DNA of 64,000 bases from Oceanobacillus jeddahensis (GTDB lineage Bacteria; Bacillota; Bacilli; Bacillales; Amphibacillaceae), in NCBI RefSeq assembly GCF_000750635.1, contig NZ_CCDM010000001.1, positions 248,001-312,000 of the forward strand, in the 5' to 3' direction. A program made the translations under genes and the position numbers. Position 1 is the stretch's first letter, and the number at the start of each line of letters is the position of its first letter. The notes under the pieces are model-generated. The model worked only from the letters and a program-made list of their open reading frames with translations, did not search any database and was not told the DNA's origin. Positions 35,658-44,393 of this stretch are shown one piece after another.

Positions 35658-37010
35658 ATGGATTTTTTGCAAAATATTGTTGAGTATATTTTAGACATGG
35701 GCGCTCCTGTATTTGTCCCTTTAATTATGTTAGTTATTGGGCTTATAGCCCGAATGAAATTTAAAGATGCACTAAGTGCAGCAATTATATTTGGGGTAGC
35801 CTTTTCCGGTATGTCATTGGTTGTTGATTTTATGCTAGCTTCCATCAGTCCGGCTGCACAATCATTTGCTGAAAATACGGGTATTAATTTAAATGCTGTT
35901 GATGGTGGGTGGACTACAGCTGCTGCAATTACATGGTCTTGGCCTTTAGCGTTTCTTATGTTCCCAATTACAGTCGGGATTAATGTTGTTATGCTGGCCT
36001 TCAAATGGACCAAAACACTGAATGTAGACATGTGGAATGTGTGGGGGAAAATATTTACTGCCATTTTGGTTATATTTCTTTCCGGTAGTGTAGTTTTAGG
36101 CTTCATTGTTGCTAGTATCCAGGTTGTTATTGAGCTGAAGATTGGTGACATTTGGGGAAAAGAAGTAGAAGATCTAACAGGAATACCCGGGGTTACTGTA
36201 CCACACCATATGACAATTATCGCTTCATTGCTTTATCCGATTGATAAATTAATGGATAGAGTCCCTTTCTTAAATAAAAAGATGGATGCGGAGGCATTAA
36301 GAGATAAACTTGGTGTATTTGCAGAAAATCATATTATGGGTGGTCTTATTGGATTTTTATTAGGGCTAGCAGCAAACTATGGTTTACAAGATTCACTTGT
36401 TTTAGGGATTCAAGCAGCCACAGCTTTAACTTTATTTCCGATGGTATCTAAATTATTCATGCAAGCGCTTTCACCTATTTCTGATGCCATCTCTGAATTT
36501 ATGAAAAAACGTTTTGGTGACAGAGAGATATTTATAGGTTTAGATTGGCCGATTCTAGCAGGTAGAAATGAAATTTGGGTATCTGCGATCGTTATTATTC
36601 CTGTATTACTATTGTTCTCCGTCGTACTACCAGGGAATGCAGTATTACCATTTGGAGGAATTGTCAACCTATCTGTTTGTGTCGCAGTAGTCTTACTAAC
36701 GAGAGGAAATCTTGTACGATCCATTATATATGGTGTTATTACCGCACCTGTTTTCTTATATATATCCACATATTTTGCTCCTTATATAACAAGGCTGGCA
36801 AATGAAACAGGAGCAGTAAATGTAGAAGCTGGCAGTATGCTTACATGGAGCACGATTGAAAATGGTGAATTTAAATTAGTGTTTGCAAATGCCATGGCAG
36901 GAGAATGGTGGGGAATCTTAGGTGCTATCGTATGGATTGGATTGTTCATTCTATTCTACTTTGGAAGGAAGAAAGATAATGCAAAGTATTTTAGTGAAGT
37001 AGAAAAATAA
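35658..37010 (+). CDS. PTS EIIC component, galactitol type
   Basis: This 450-residue membrane channel has about ten helices and belongs to the GatC family: MGAPVFVPLIMLVIGLIARM at the start, the DWPILAGRNEIWVSA segment, and hydrophobic segments to the end. ATG 35658 is set by AAAGGAG twelve bases upstream. With the EIIA and EIIB it forms a complete enzyme II complex that phosphorylates a sugar or sugar alcohol on entry. The substrate is not clear; the kinase and aldolases downstream suggest a ketose or hexitol split into trioses. Confidence 0.9.
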   Translation: MDFLQNIVEYILDMGAPVFVPLIMLVIGLIARMKFKDALSAAIIFGVAFSGMSLVVDFMLASISPAAQSFAENTGINLNAVDGGWTTAAAITWSWPLAFLMFPITVGINVVMLAFKWTKTLNVDMWNVWGKIFTAILVIFLSGSVVLGFIVASIQVVIELKIGDIWGKEVEDLTGIPGVTVPHHMTIIASLLYPIDKLMDRVPFLNKKMDAEALRDKLGVFAENHIMGGLIGFLLGLAANYGLQDSLVLGIQAATALTLFPMVSKLFMQALSPISDAISEFMKKRFGDREIFIGLDWPILAGRNEIWVSAIVIIPVLLLFSVVLPGNAVLPFGGIVNLSVCVAVVLLTRGNLVRSIIYGVITAPVFLYISTYFAPYITRLANETGAVNVEAGSMLTWSTIENGEFKLVFANAMAGEWWGILGAIVWIGLFILFYFGRKKDNAKYFSEVEK

Positions 37011-37025
37011 TATAAACATGAAAGA

Positions 37026-37253
37026 GTGAGATCATTGAACTTTATTTTAAAATCGAAGCTATTTTGGTCCTTTATGGTTGTATTAGCGTTTTTGCTAATG
37101 GTAATTGGCTTTTTCACAAAAGATTTAAGTATGTGGTTCATGGCTTTTATTATTAGTATTCTAGTTAAATTTTATGCAGAGGATGTTTTATTTTCTGCAT
37201 ATAAAAGCAGATTTGGAAAGATGAGAGAAAGATTATCAGAGAAGGAGGGATAA
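37026..37253 (+). CDS. Small two-helix membrane protein in the PTS operon
   Basis: This 75-residue protein has two hydrophobic helices (LFWSFMVVLAFLLMVIGFF; MWFMAFIISILVKFYA) and a basic-acidic tail (RERLSEKEG). It sits 15 bases after EIIC and four before the kinase gene, so it is part of the operon. The start could be GTG 37026 or TTG 37035; neither has a perfect ribosome site. I do not know a function. An accessory to the EIIC channel is one possibility. Confidence 0.65.
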   Translation: MRSLNFILKSKLFWSFMVVLAFLLMVIGFFTKDLSMWFMAFIISILVKFYAEDVLFSAYKSRFGKMRERLSEKEG

Positions 37254-37257
37254 TTCG

Positions 37258-38178
37258 TTGATTTACACGATTACACCCAATCCTGCGATAGACATAATTG
37301 TTTATCTTGAAGGTGATTTAACCCATGAAAAAAATAATATAACAAGGGAAAAATACGTTGATCTCGGAGGGAAACCAACGCATGTATCGGCTATTTTAGA
37401 ACAACTTGGTGATACGGCTAATAAAGCAACTGGGTTTTCAGGAGAGTTAAATAAAGCAGAGTTAGTAGCCATCTTTGATAGATATCAGATGAATCATGAA
37501 TTTATCGATATAGCTGAGCAACGGACACGAGAAAGTATTATTGTGGTTAATAATAGTGGTGGCAGTTATATGATAACGGAAAGAGGATTAAAAGTTTCAG
37601 ATAATGATAAAGAAAAAATGTATGCATATGTCAAAGAAAACATTTGCCCAGACGATATTGCTGTTGTTGGAAAACCAGCACAAGGATTTTCCGTTGGAGA
37701 TTTTAGATATCTTATTCGTCTATTGAAGGAACAAAAGGCTTATGTTGCATGTGATGTGGCAAGCGAATATTTAAATGTAGCTATCGAAGAAAATATAGAT
37801 TTTGTGAAACCAAATAAGCATGAGATTAATGATTTATTTCCAGGAGATGAGCCTGTTCATCAAAAATTAAATCGTATTTGTGACAAAGTGCCAAACGCGG
37901 TATGCAGTTTAGGTTCTGAAGGCGCGCTATATAAGGTAGAGAACACGTTTTATCAAGCCATTCCTCCTAAAGTAGAAGTGAAGAGTGATACAGGAGCAGG
38001 AGATGCGTTTGTAACCGGTTATATTTATGGCGTTGCAAATGGATATGATGTATCCGATAGGGTCAAGTGGGGAGTTCTCTGTTCCGCGAGTAAAGTACAA
38101 CATTACAGTAGCTGCCAAATAAATAAGGATAATTTTGAGTTTATTGAAAATAATTTAAAAATATATGAGGTGAGATAA
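37258..38178 (+). CDS. PfkB family sugar-phosphate kinase (FruK/LacC-like)
   Basis: This 306-residue kinase begins MIYTITPNPAIDIIVYL, typical of 1-phosphofructokinase and tagatose-6-phosphate kinase. The catalytic motif SDTGAGDAFVTGY is intact near residue 240. The substrate loop, normally GGKGxN, reads GGKPTH here, which may mean a different sugar phosphate. The start is TTG 37258 after GAAGGAGGGA. Its stop overlaps the aldolase ATG (TAATG). In context it would phosphorylate the PTS product before aldol cleavage. Confidence 0.82.
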   Translation: MIYTITPNPAIDIIVYLEGDLTHEKNNITREKYVDLGGKPTHVSAILEQLGDTANKATGFSGELNKAELVAIFDRYQMNHEFIDIAEQRTRESIIVVNNSGGSYMITERGLKVSDNDKEKMYAYVKENICPDDIAVVGKPAQGFSVGDFRYLIRLLKEQKAYVACDVASEYLNVAIEENIDFVKPNKHEINDLFPGDEPVHQKLNRICDKVPNAVCSLGSEGALYKVENTFYQAIPPKVEVKSDTGAGDAFVTGYIYGVANGYDVSDRVKWGVLCSASKVQHYSSCQINKDNFEFIENNLKIYEVR

Positions 38179-38825
38179 TGCTATATTCAGAAGAAAGAAA
38201 AACAATGTGTGAAATCGTAAAGTCAATGTTTGATAGATTTCAAACGAATGCAGCGGGAGGAAATCTTAGTCTAAAAGTTAGTGATGAGCATTTTATTATG
38301 ACACCTACTTTAATGTCTCAAAACTATCGTTGTGATTTGAGTCCGTTTCAAATTTTGGTGGTCGATAAAGAGTTGAATATTATCGAGGGTGAAGGAAGGT
38401 TAACAAGAGAAATCAACATGCATATGGCTTGTTATGAAGAGAACCCGGCTATTAACTGTGTTATTCATGCACATGCCAAAGAATCTATGATTTGGGCAAG
38501 TATGGGAAAAGATATGCCAAATATTACGGAAGCTACTCAGAAAGTTGGTAATATCCCATGTCTAGATTATCGTCCAGCAACTACTCCAGAATTAGCAGCA
38601 TTAGTAAGAGAAACCATTGTAGAACGTGATCCAGATAAAATACCTGCTGGATTATTATTAGAAAGACATGGTCTGTTAGTAGCGGATAAGTCACTTGAAA
38701 AAGCATATGATATGGTTGAGAGAATTGAATACAATGCTTATGTTGCTTACAAAATGTACCTTCTTTCAAAAGTTGGTGAGGATATCAATTTTCAGAAAGA
38801 CTATAATTACAATTTAGATGAATAG
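38178..38825 (+). CDS. Class II aldolase/adducin family protein
   Basis: This 215-residue enzyme belongs to the zinc-dependent class II aldolase group (fuculose-1-P, rhamnulose-1-P and related). Visible signatures are TNAAGGNLSLKVSD near residue 28, the zinc histidines in VIHAHAKESM, and ERHGLLVADKSLEKAYD. The start overlaps the kinase stop by one base. It probably cleaves the sugar phosphate made by the upstream PTS and kinase. A mobile element lies directly downstream, separating it from a second aldolase of the same family. Confidence 0.85.
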   Translation: MLYSEERKTMCEIVKSMFDRFQTNAAGGNLSLKVSDEHFIMTPTLMSQNYRCDLSPFQILVVDKELNIIEGEGRLTREINMHMACYEENPAINCVIHAHAKESMIWASMGKDMPNITEATQKVGNIPCLDYRPATTPELAALVRETIVERDPDKIPAGLLLERHGLLVADKSLEKAYDMVERIEYNAYVAYKMYLLSKVGEDINFQKDYNYNLDE

Positions 38826-38912
38826 AAGATGCTGTATTAGCTTATGTTTCTTCATAATTAGAGTAAAATCAGGTGATCTACCTGCTGGACTCTTTATTTT
38901 CCGTGGGAGGAG

Positions 38913-39148
38913 AGTAAATACCAATGTTGTCAGGTTAATAAATTTTTTAAATATTATATTGGTTACAGATAGATGGCAAAAAAACTATCTAGCGGAGGAA
39001 AAACACGTAGACTCCTGTGGGAAAGCGCAGTGGGAAGACCCCGGAGAAAAAAGTGAACTTCTTTTTTCGAGGAGGCTGAGCTCAAGCCCACGGAAAGCGT
39101 AGTGTTTTTCCGTAGCGGTCGATTAACCTGACAACATTGGAGTAAATA
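38913..39148. mobile_element. MITE with 19-bp perfect inverted repeats and 8-bp target duplication
   Basis: The element is 38921-39140 (220 bp). Its ends, CCAATGTTGTCAGGTTAAT and ATTAACCTGACAACATTGG, are perfect inverted repeats. They are flanked directly by AGTAAATA at 38913-38920 and again at 39141-39148, a clean 8-bp target-site duplication. Inside are GC-rich palindromic blocks, for example GGAAAAACAC against GTGTTTTTCC and a GAAAAAAG/CTTCTTTTTTC hairpin. The internal block resembles a short repeat common between genes in Bacillaceae. It encodes no transposase; the translated frames are by-products. The rest of the gap up to 39399 shows nothing clear. Confidence 0.85.
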
Positions 39149-39399
39149 CTCCCGCGGAGGGTATCTTTAATCTATAAATAATCATGTGTAAGGTGGGATA
39201 GCAGAGATGAAAAATTTTACATTTGAAAATAGGTAACGTTTCTATTTATCGTGAAGTTTTCAAAAAGCTAGCAAGATAAAAGAATTCTCTAGCTGTTGTA
39301 CCAATCAAAAGATAACTCGTTTTAGAGATATTAATTAGAAGTCGTACATGATAGAAATGTCGTGAATAGTTTAAATAAAAACGAAGGAAGTGAGAGATA

Positions 39400-40029
39400 A
39401 TGTCTATTCAAAGAGAAGTCGTAAAAATAGCAAAACAGTGTTATGAAACTGGACTAGTGGTAGGAACAGCAGGAAATGTAAGTGTCAGAGAAGGCAATAT
39501 AATGTATATTACACCATCTGCGCTTCCTTATAATGAAATGACTGAAGAAGATGTGTTGGAAGTAGATCTTACAACAGGAGAAATTGTAAAGGGGCATCGT
39601 AAGCCGTCCTCGGAAACACCGATGCATACAAATATCTATTTACAAAAAGAAGAAATAAAAGCGATAGTCCACACGCACTCTACCTATGCTACCATGTTTG
39701 CTTGTGCTCATAAGCCTATTCCCCCTGTACATTATGTCATTGCAGATATTGGAAGAGAAGTTTCAGTTGCTCCGTATGCTAGATATGGATCTGAATCGCT
39801 TGCAAAATATGCTGTAGCAACACTCGGAGACGCAAATGGTGTATTATTAGCTAATCATGGAGTTGTAGCTGTTGGAGATACATTAGCTGATGCTTATAGA
39901 AGAGCTGAAGCAATTGAAGAAGTAGCTTTACTGGCTTATGGAAGTCATGCATTAAATAGTGTAAATCCATTGACCGAGGAAAATCTTGACGAAGCTTTAG
40001 AAGGTTTTAAAACGTACACAAGTAACTAG
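39400..40029 (+). CDS. Class II aldolase, L-fuculose-1-phosphate aldolase-like
   Basis: This 209-residue zinc aldolase is a full-length match to the FucA pattern. It has GTAGNVSVR near residue 25, SSETPMHTNIY (catalytic Glu) near 70, the zinc ligands HTHSTYATMFA near 92, and a third zinc His in NHGVVAVGD near 153. The reaction is cleavage of a ketose 1-phosphate to dihydroxyacetone phosphate and an aldehyde. The ATG has GAAGGAAG in front. It follows the MITE, which may have separated it from the kinase/aldolase operon. It is more canonical than the first aldolase. Confidence 0.9.
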   Translation: MSIQREVVKIAKQCYETGLVVGTAGNVSVREGNIMYITPSALPYNEMTEEDVLEVDLTTGEIVKGHRKPSSETPMHTNIYLQKEEIKAIVHTHSTYATMFACAHKPIPPVHYVIADIGREVSVAPYARYGSESLAKYAVATLGDANGVLLANHGVVAVGDTLADAYRRAEAIEEVALLAYGSHALNSVNPLTEENLDEALEGFKTYTSN

Positions 40030-40070
40030 AAGAAAATATTGAATGCTTATCAAAGAAGAGAACATTAACC

Positions 40071-40114
40071 AGCAACCATTTTTATAATGATTTACTTTGT
40101 TAAAAATGGTTGCT
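40071..40114 (+). terminator. Stem-loop after the second aldolase gene
   Basis: AGCAACCATTTTTA at 40071-40084 is perfectly complementary to TAAAAATGGTTGCT at 40101-40114. The stem itself ends in U-rich sequence, but there is no long T-run after it. Bases 40115-40469 show no gene or repeat that I can support. Confidence 0.6.
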
Positions 40115-40469
40115 TATTACATATATATAGAAATTTGACCTAAATCATTCTGAATCCTTTTCCTAAAAATATAATTTCCTTTTATTAAGAGATAAAATAT
40201 TTAAAATAAGCTATGTAACTATTTCTGTTAAAGTAGAAAGTACATATATTTTAATGCCAACTAAAGCAATCTATATAGAACTATGTAAAAATTTTGATTT
40301 TTTCAATTCTATTCACGATTTATAAGTATTAAGATACACTGTGAAAGACATGTGATTTTTCTGTTTTTTCAAAAATTGGATAAAAAACGCTTATTTCGTA
40401 TCAAAAGGTGACTTATGGATGACTATATCCATACTAATATATGAGTTCAAAATGATGTTTCGGAGCTAA

Positions 40470-40918
40470 AAGAATGTATTATTTATTATTGCGTTGATTA
40501 GTCTTATCGTGACGTATTGTTTTTAGTGTTACCTGGGATGGAAACTGCCGATTCTTTTGATATAAATGGAGACGCTATTAGATCAGGGACCTATCGTTGT
40601 CGATTTAAATGGTTCTCACACTGTCTATGCGGATGGTATTGAGAGCTTATTTTGACTCCGGAAGATACACATATTTCGAATGAATTAACGGCAGGTATTT
40701 CAGAAGTTGGAAAAGGTATAGAACCTGGAAGTTATTCAATTGCCCTTGAAGAAGGAGATGCAGCGGGGTATTTGGAAATTTTTGAAGAAGGGGAATCGCC
40801 AAAGGTTTTTGAAGTTCTGGTTAATCCGCTGGAGCCCGATATCGATGTTACATTGAGGGAAGGGCAAAAGATCAGGATTTCCGGGGTGTATCATGTTTTG
40901 TTTGAACCACAGTCATAG
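40470..40918 (+). pseudogene. Broken lipoprotein gene
   Basis: Three frames together make one decayed gene. A signal-peptide-like stretch (KNVLFIIALISLIVTYCF) starts near 40470 and stops. Sense continues in other frames as GDAIRSGTY and then DLNGSHTVYADGIESL. Finally 40652-40918 is open for 88 codons, with AGISEVGKGIEPGSYSI, GYLEIFEEGESPKVFEV and a clean end (FEPQS). Similar glycine/acidic repeat units occur in small secreted lipoproteins of Bacillaceae. At least two frameshifts and a stop interrupt it. The 88-codon end is unlikely to be translated alone. Confidence 0.5.
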
Positions 40919-41067
40919 GGAAGCAGGAACTTTTTGATATGCAAATGGAATGAAATGGGGAATTCAGGTACTAAGGTCAAGTTCTGTGGTAAGAATTTGA
41001 GCGTATTTGGATTTCTTTTTTGATGTTTATAGGAAAATAAAAAAGAAGCTATTTTAATCCTTGTAGT

Positions 41068-41117
41068 AAAACAAGAAAAATCATGCAAAAAGTGCTTGAT
41101 TTTTCTTGTTTTATATT
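41068..41117. terminator. Strong hairpin terminator before the dehydrogenase gene
   Basis: AAAACAAGAAAAATCA and TGATTTTTCTTGTTTT form a perfect 16-bp stem (41068-41083 with 41097-41112). Runs of A on one side and T on the other let it work in both directions. Confidence 0.7.
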
Positions 41118-41200
41118 ATATTATATAAAAAATAATTATTTTCAATTATTTTAGCGCAAAAACATGCAAGTGAATTTTTTGAATAGAAGGGATGAGTTAA

Positions 41201-42004
41201 ATGAGTAAGAAATGGATTAATCTTGAAAAGAAAGTAATTATAGTTACCGGTGGAAGTTCTGGAATTGGCGAGAGAATGGTAGAAAATTTATGTGATAATG
41301 GCGCACAAGTTGTTATAGCAGATTTACATGAAAACGATAAGTTTAAATTTAATAAAGATATTCTTTTCGTAGAATGTAATGTTGCTCAAAAAGAAAGCGT
41401 TAACAGAATGGTGCAAACAGTTGTTGATAAATATGGAAAAATAGATGGATTGGTAAATAATGCAGGAGTTAGCAGGCCTCGTTTACTTGTAGATTACCAT
41501 GGAACAGAAGATGGATATGAACTTACAGAAGAAGATTTTGATTTTATGGTAAACGTCAATCAAAAAGGAGTATTCCTTTGCAGCCAAGCTGTTGCTAAAC
41601 AAATGGCAACTCAAAATTCAGGAGTTATCGTTAACATGTCTTCAGAAGCTGGGATTGAAGGATCAAAAGGACAGAGCGTTTATTCTGCTACAAAGGCTGC
41701 AGTTCATGCGTTTACATTATCTTGGGCAAAAGAGCTTGGTCATTTAGGTATTCGAGTGGTGGGAGTTGCTCCAGGAATTAATGAACGAACGCCAATGAAT
41801 AATGACGAGAATTTTAAAGCTTTAGCTTATGCAAGAGGTACGAAAGTTGAGGAGACCGTTTCCGATTATACAAAAATTATTCCTCTTGGAAGACCTGGAA
41901 AACTGGAGGAAGTAGCGGATCTTATTTCATACCTGGTCTCAGATCATTCCTCCTACATTACGGGAACAACAATTAATATTACTGGCGGGAAGTCTAGGGG
42001 ATAA
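41201..42004 (+). CDS. Sorbitol-6-phosphate 2-dehydrogenase-like SDR
   Basis: This 267-residue NAD-dependent short-chain dehydrogenase has the cofactor loop GGSSGIGE near residue 17, NNAGVSRPR, the catalytic SSEAG and YSATK, and a C-terminus ITGTTINITGGKSRG. The segment ALAYARGTKVEETVSDYTK and the end resemble lactobacillus GutF-type sorbitol-6-P dehydrogenases. It would oxidise a hexitol 6-phosphate to fructose 6-phosphate. It stands alone ahead of a mannitol-type PTS gene. A weak ribosome site (AAGGGATG) precedes the ATG. Confidence 0.8.
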   Translation: MSKKWINLEKKVIIVTGGSSGIGERMVENLCDNGAQVVIADLHENDKFKFNKDILFVECNVAQKESVNRMVQTVVDKYGKIDGLVNNAGVSRPRLLVDYHGTEDGYELTEEDFDFMVNVNQKGVFLCSQAVAKQMATQNSGVIVNMSSEAGIEGSKGQSVYSATKAAVHAFTLSWAKELGHLGIRVVGVAPGINERTPMNNDENFKALAYARGTKVEETVSDYTKIIPLGRPGKLEEVADLISYLVSDHSSYITGTTINITGGKSRG

Positions 42005-42384
42005 AAGTTTTCTTAAATCCTGCATTACTAAATAAGGTATATATGGTTTTAAATGAACTATGTACATTTTACCTGGCAGTCACGATAGAGTGAATATTTA
42101 AAAATGTTCTATGACTTCTTTTTGAGTGAAGCTGTTTCCTTTAATGTATGTAGATCAGAGTGGTATATCTCATTCAATAATGCAAGTTGAAATATATTTT
42201 TTAATCACTTTATCAAGAAGAATAGGTAGCCAAGTTTGAAAGATAAAAAGCGATATACCACCCTATTCCATGTAGTTCTTTGATTTAGCTTTGCATATAA
42301 ACTTTAAGGAAGTTCATATCTGAAGTAACTAATCATACAAAAAACGAATTATGATTTCCTTATAAAATAAAAGGAGGCTTCAAT
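42005..42384. other. Gap before the first hexitol PTS module
   Basis: This 380-base spacer holds a weak hairpin with a T-run near 42077-42123 (AGTCA...TAGA pairing with TCTATGACT), possibly the terminator of the SDR gene. GTGGTATAT at 42160-42168 is repeated in inverted orientation at 42253-42261. I find no gene, and no clear catabolite-repressor site. Confidence 0.4.
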
Positions 42385-43848
42385 GTGGCACAGGGAAAAG
42401 CAGTTAAAAACTCAAAAATATTAGAGAAAATCAGAAAATTTGGCGGGTATTTAAGTAATATGGTAATGCCTAACCTGGGAGCGTTTGTAGGTTGGGGTAT
42501 TCTTGCAGCATTATTCATTCCGAATGGGTGGTTTCCAAATGAAAATCTAAGCCAAATGGTTGAACCTATACTTATATATTTATTACCTTTATTAGTTGGT
42601 TATACAGCTGGTTATAATATTCATGGTCAGCGTGGTGGAGTTATAGGGGCATTGTCGACGATGGGTGTTATTGTTGGAGCCGATGTTACGATGTTTATTG
42701 GGGCCATGATCATAGCTCCATTAGCTGCTTGGATATTGAAAAAAGTAGACGGTTTATTTGCTGGAAAAATTAAGCCTGGCTTTGAGATGCTAGTTGACAA
42801 TTTCTCCTTAGGATTAATAGGAGCAGGTATCGCTTTGTTTGGTTTTATTTCCGTTGGCCCAGCGATGGGTGGCTTATTAAGTGTTATGGCTTCAGGAATT
42901 AACTGGATTGTGGAACAGAACGTATTTCCTTTGTTATCTATATTTATGGCACCTGCACAGGTCTTGTTTTTAAATAATGCAGTCAACCATGGGATTTTGG
43001 CACCTCTTGGATTTCAAGAAGCTGCAGAGCTTGGCAAATCGCTTATGTTTCTCGTGGACACAAACAACGGTCCATTATTAGGAACACTTTTAGCTATTGC
43101 TATTTTTGGGAAAGGGAAAGCAAAAAAGATGGCTCCAATGGCTATGTTAATTGCAGGAATTGGAGGAATTGGTGAAGTATACTTTCCGTTTGTATTAGCA
43201 AATCCAATATTATTGTTTGCTACCATGGGAGGACTTGGTGTTTCATTATTTATTTTAGAAATCCTAGGCGGAGGGCTGGTAGGTGTTGCATCTCCAGGAA
43301 GTTTAATTATGATAGGACTGATGACGCCGCCTGATGCTGTTGTTGCAAATATAGTTGGTATTGGTATCGGTTTCTTGGTGGCATTTGCCATAGGTGCGGG
43401 ATTACTAAAAACATTTGGTTCTCCAAAAGAAGATATGACAGAAGAGGTCACTGTGAAAAAGAAAAGCAAAAAAGGATCTAATGATGTGGAGAGTGTAGAT
43501 AGCATTGGTGCAGACGCTTATGCGCAGTCTAATTCTCCTATCCGTAAGATCATTGTAGCCTGTGATTCGGGAATGGGATCGAGTGCGATGGGAGCAGCGG
43601 TTTTAAGAAAAAGAGTAATAAAAGAAGGTTTTAAGGATATTGAGGTAGTTAACTCTTCTTTAAACAAGTTGACCTCAGATGCTGATATTATAGTTACTTT
43701 AGAATCGTTGCTTGAAAGAGCTAAATTAAGTGTAGATAATGCAAATATCGATTTCTTAACAGTAAATAATTTTCTAAAAGATACAGAGTATGACGATGTA
43801 ATGGATGTTATTTATGCTAGAAAAAATGATAAAGTCTCATCAGAATAA
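42385..43848 (+). CDS. PTS mannitol-type EIICB component (module 1)
   Basis: This 487-residue membrane protein has an MtlA-like EIIC domain (residues 1-340: NMVMPNLGAFVGWGILAALF, GYTAGYNIHGQRGG). A charged linker joins it to a C-terminal EIIB domain with the phosphocysteine in VACDSGMGSSAMGAA near residue 392. It lacks a fused EIIA; that is encoded separately at 43898. The start is GTG 42385 with GGAGG eight bases upstream; an overlapping ATG is out of frame. The substrate is probably mannitol or another hexitol. A paralog lies at 47171. Confidence 0.9.
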   Translation: MAQGKAVKNSKILEKIRKFGGYLSNMVMPNLGAFVGWGILAALFIPNGWFPNENLSQMVEPILIYLLPLLVGYTAGYNIHGQRGGVIGALSTMGVIVGADVTMFIGAMIIAPLAAWILKKVDGLFAGKIKPGFEMLVDNFSLGLIGAGIALFGFISVGPAMGGLLSVMASGINWIVEQNVFPLLSIFMAPAQVLFLNNAVNHGILAPLGFQEAAELGKSLMFLVDTNNGPLLGTLLAIAIFGKGKAKKMAPMAMLIAGIGGIGEVYFPFVLANPILLFATMGGLGVSLFILEILGGGLVGVASPGSLIMIGLMTPPDAVVANIVGIGIGFLVAFAIGAGLLKTFGSPKEDMTEEVTVKKKSKKGSNDVESVDSIGADAYAQSNSPIRKIIVACDSGMGSSAMGAAVLRKRVIKEGFKDIEVVNSSLNKLTSDADIIVTLESLLERAKLSVDNANIDFLTVNNFLKDTEYDDVMDVIYARKNDKVSSE

Positions 43849-43897
43849 TTGAGGGATACGATGAAATGAATCCGAGTTAGGAAAAGGAGCTAATAGA

Positions 43898-44338
43898 ATG
43901 GTTGAAATAGAAAGCATATTGAAAGAAGAAAATATTTTATTAAATACGGAACTGAAAACGAGAAACGATGCCATTGAATTAAGTGGGAAAATATTAGTAG
44001 AAAATGGTTACGTCACGGAGAAGTATATTGAATATATGAAAGCTAGAGAAGAATTGGTGACGACTTATATTGGTAATAATGTTGCAATTCCTCATGGAGT
44101 AGAGGATTCAGCAGATGAGATCTTAAAGCCAGGGATTTCATTAATCCAAGTGCCAGAGGGTGTACCATTTGGAGAAGAAATAGCCTACGTTATTATTGGT
44201 ATTGCGGGTAAAGATGGAGAGCATTTAGAGATGTTAAGCCAAATTGCAATCTTATGCAGTGATGAGGCTAACGTGGAAAAGATACGCCACGCTAAAACCA
44301 AACTAGAAATACTAGAGATGTTAGGGGGTATCGCTTAA
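43898..44338 (+). CDS. mtlF: PTS mannitol-type EIIA component (module 1)
   Basis: This 146-residue cytoplasmic EIIA has the active histidine in NNVAIPHGVEDSADE near residue 67. Its length and layout match MtlF, which phosphorylates the EIIB domain of the EIICB encoded just upstream. The ATG has GGAG upstream (AAAAGGAGC). A DeoR regulator and an MtlD-like dehydrogenase follow on the same strand, completing a hexitol module. Confidence 0.9.
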   Translation: MVEIESILKEENILLNTELKTRNDAIELSGKILVENGYVTEKYIEYMKAREELVTTYIGNNVAIPHGVEDSADEILKPGISLIQVPEGVPFGEEIAYVIIGIAGKDGEHLEMLSQIAILCSDEANVEKIRHAKTKLEILEMLGGIA

Positions 44339-44393
44339 AATACTCCTCCAGATATAATATTATTTAAAGGTATTTAAACCAGGAGGGAATTTT

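Noticed and set aside
38818..39102. 94-codon reading frame overlapping the MITE
   Set aside because: It is a translation of the mobile element's left end and interior and has no protein-like composition.
39228..39256. Possible catabolite (cre) site near GGTAACGTTTCT
   Set aside because: It does not match the cre consensus on either side of the CG core.
42160..42261. Inverted repeat GTGGTATAT as a possible small mobile element
   Set aside because: The arms are only 9 bp and no target duplication flanks them; it is noted as a gap feature only.
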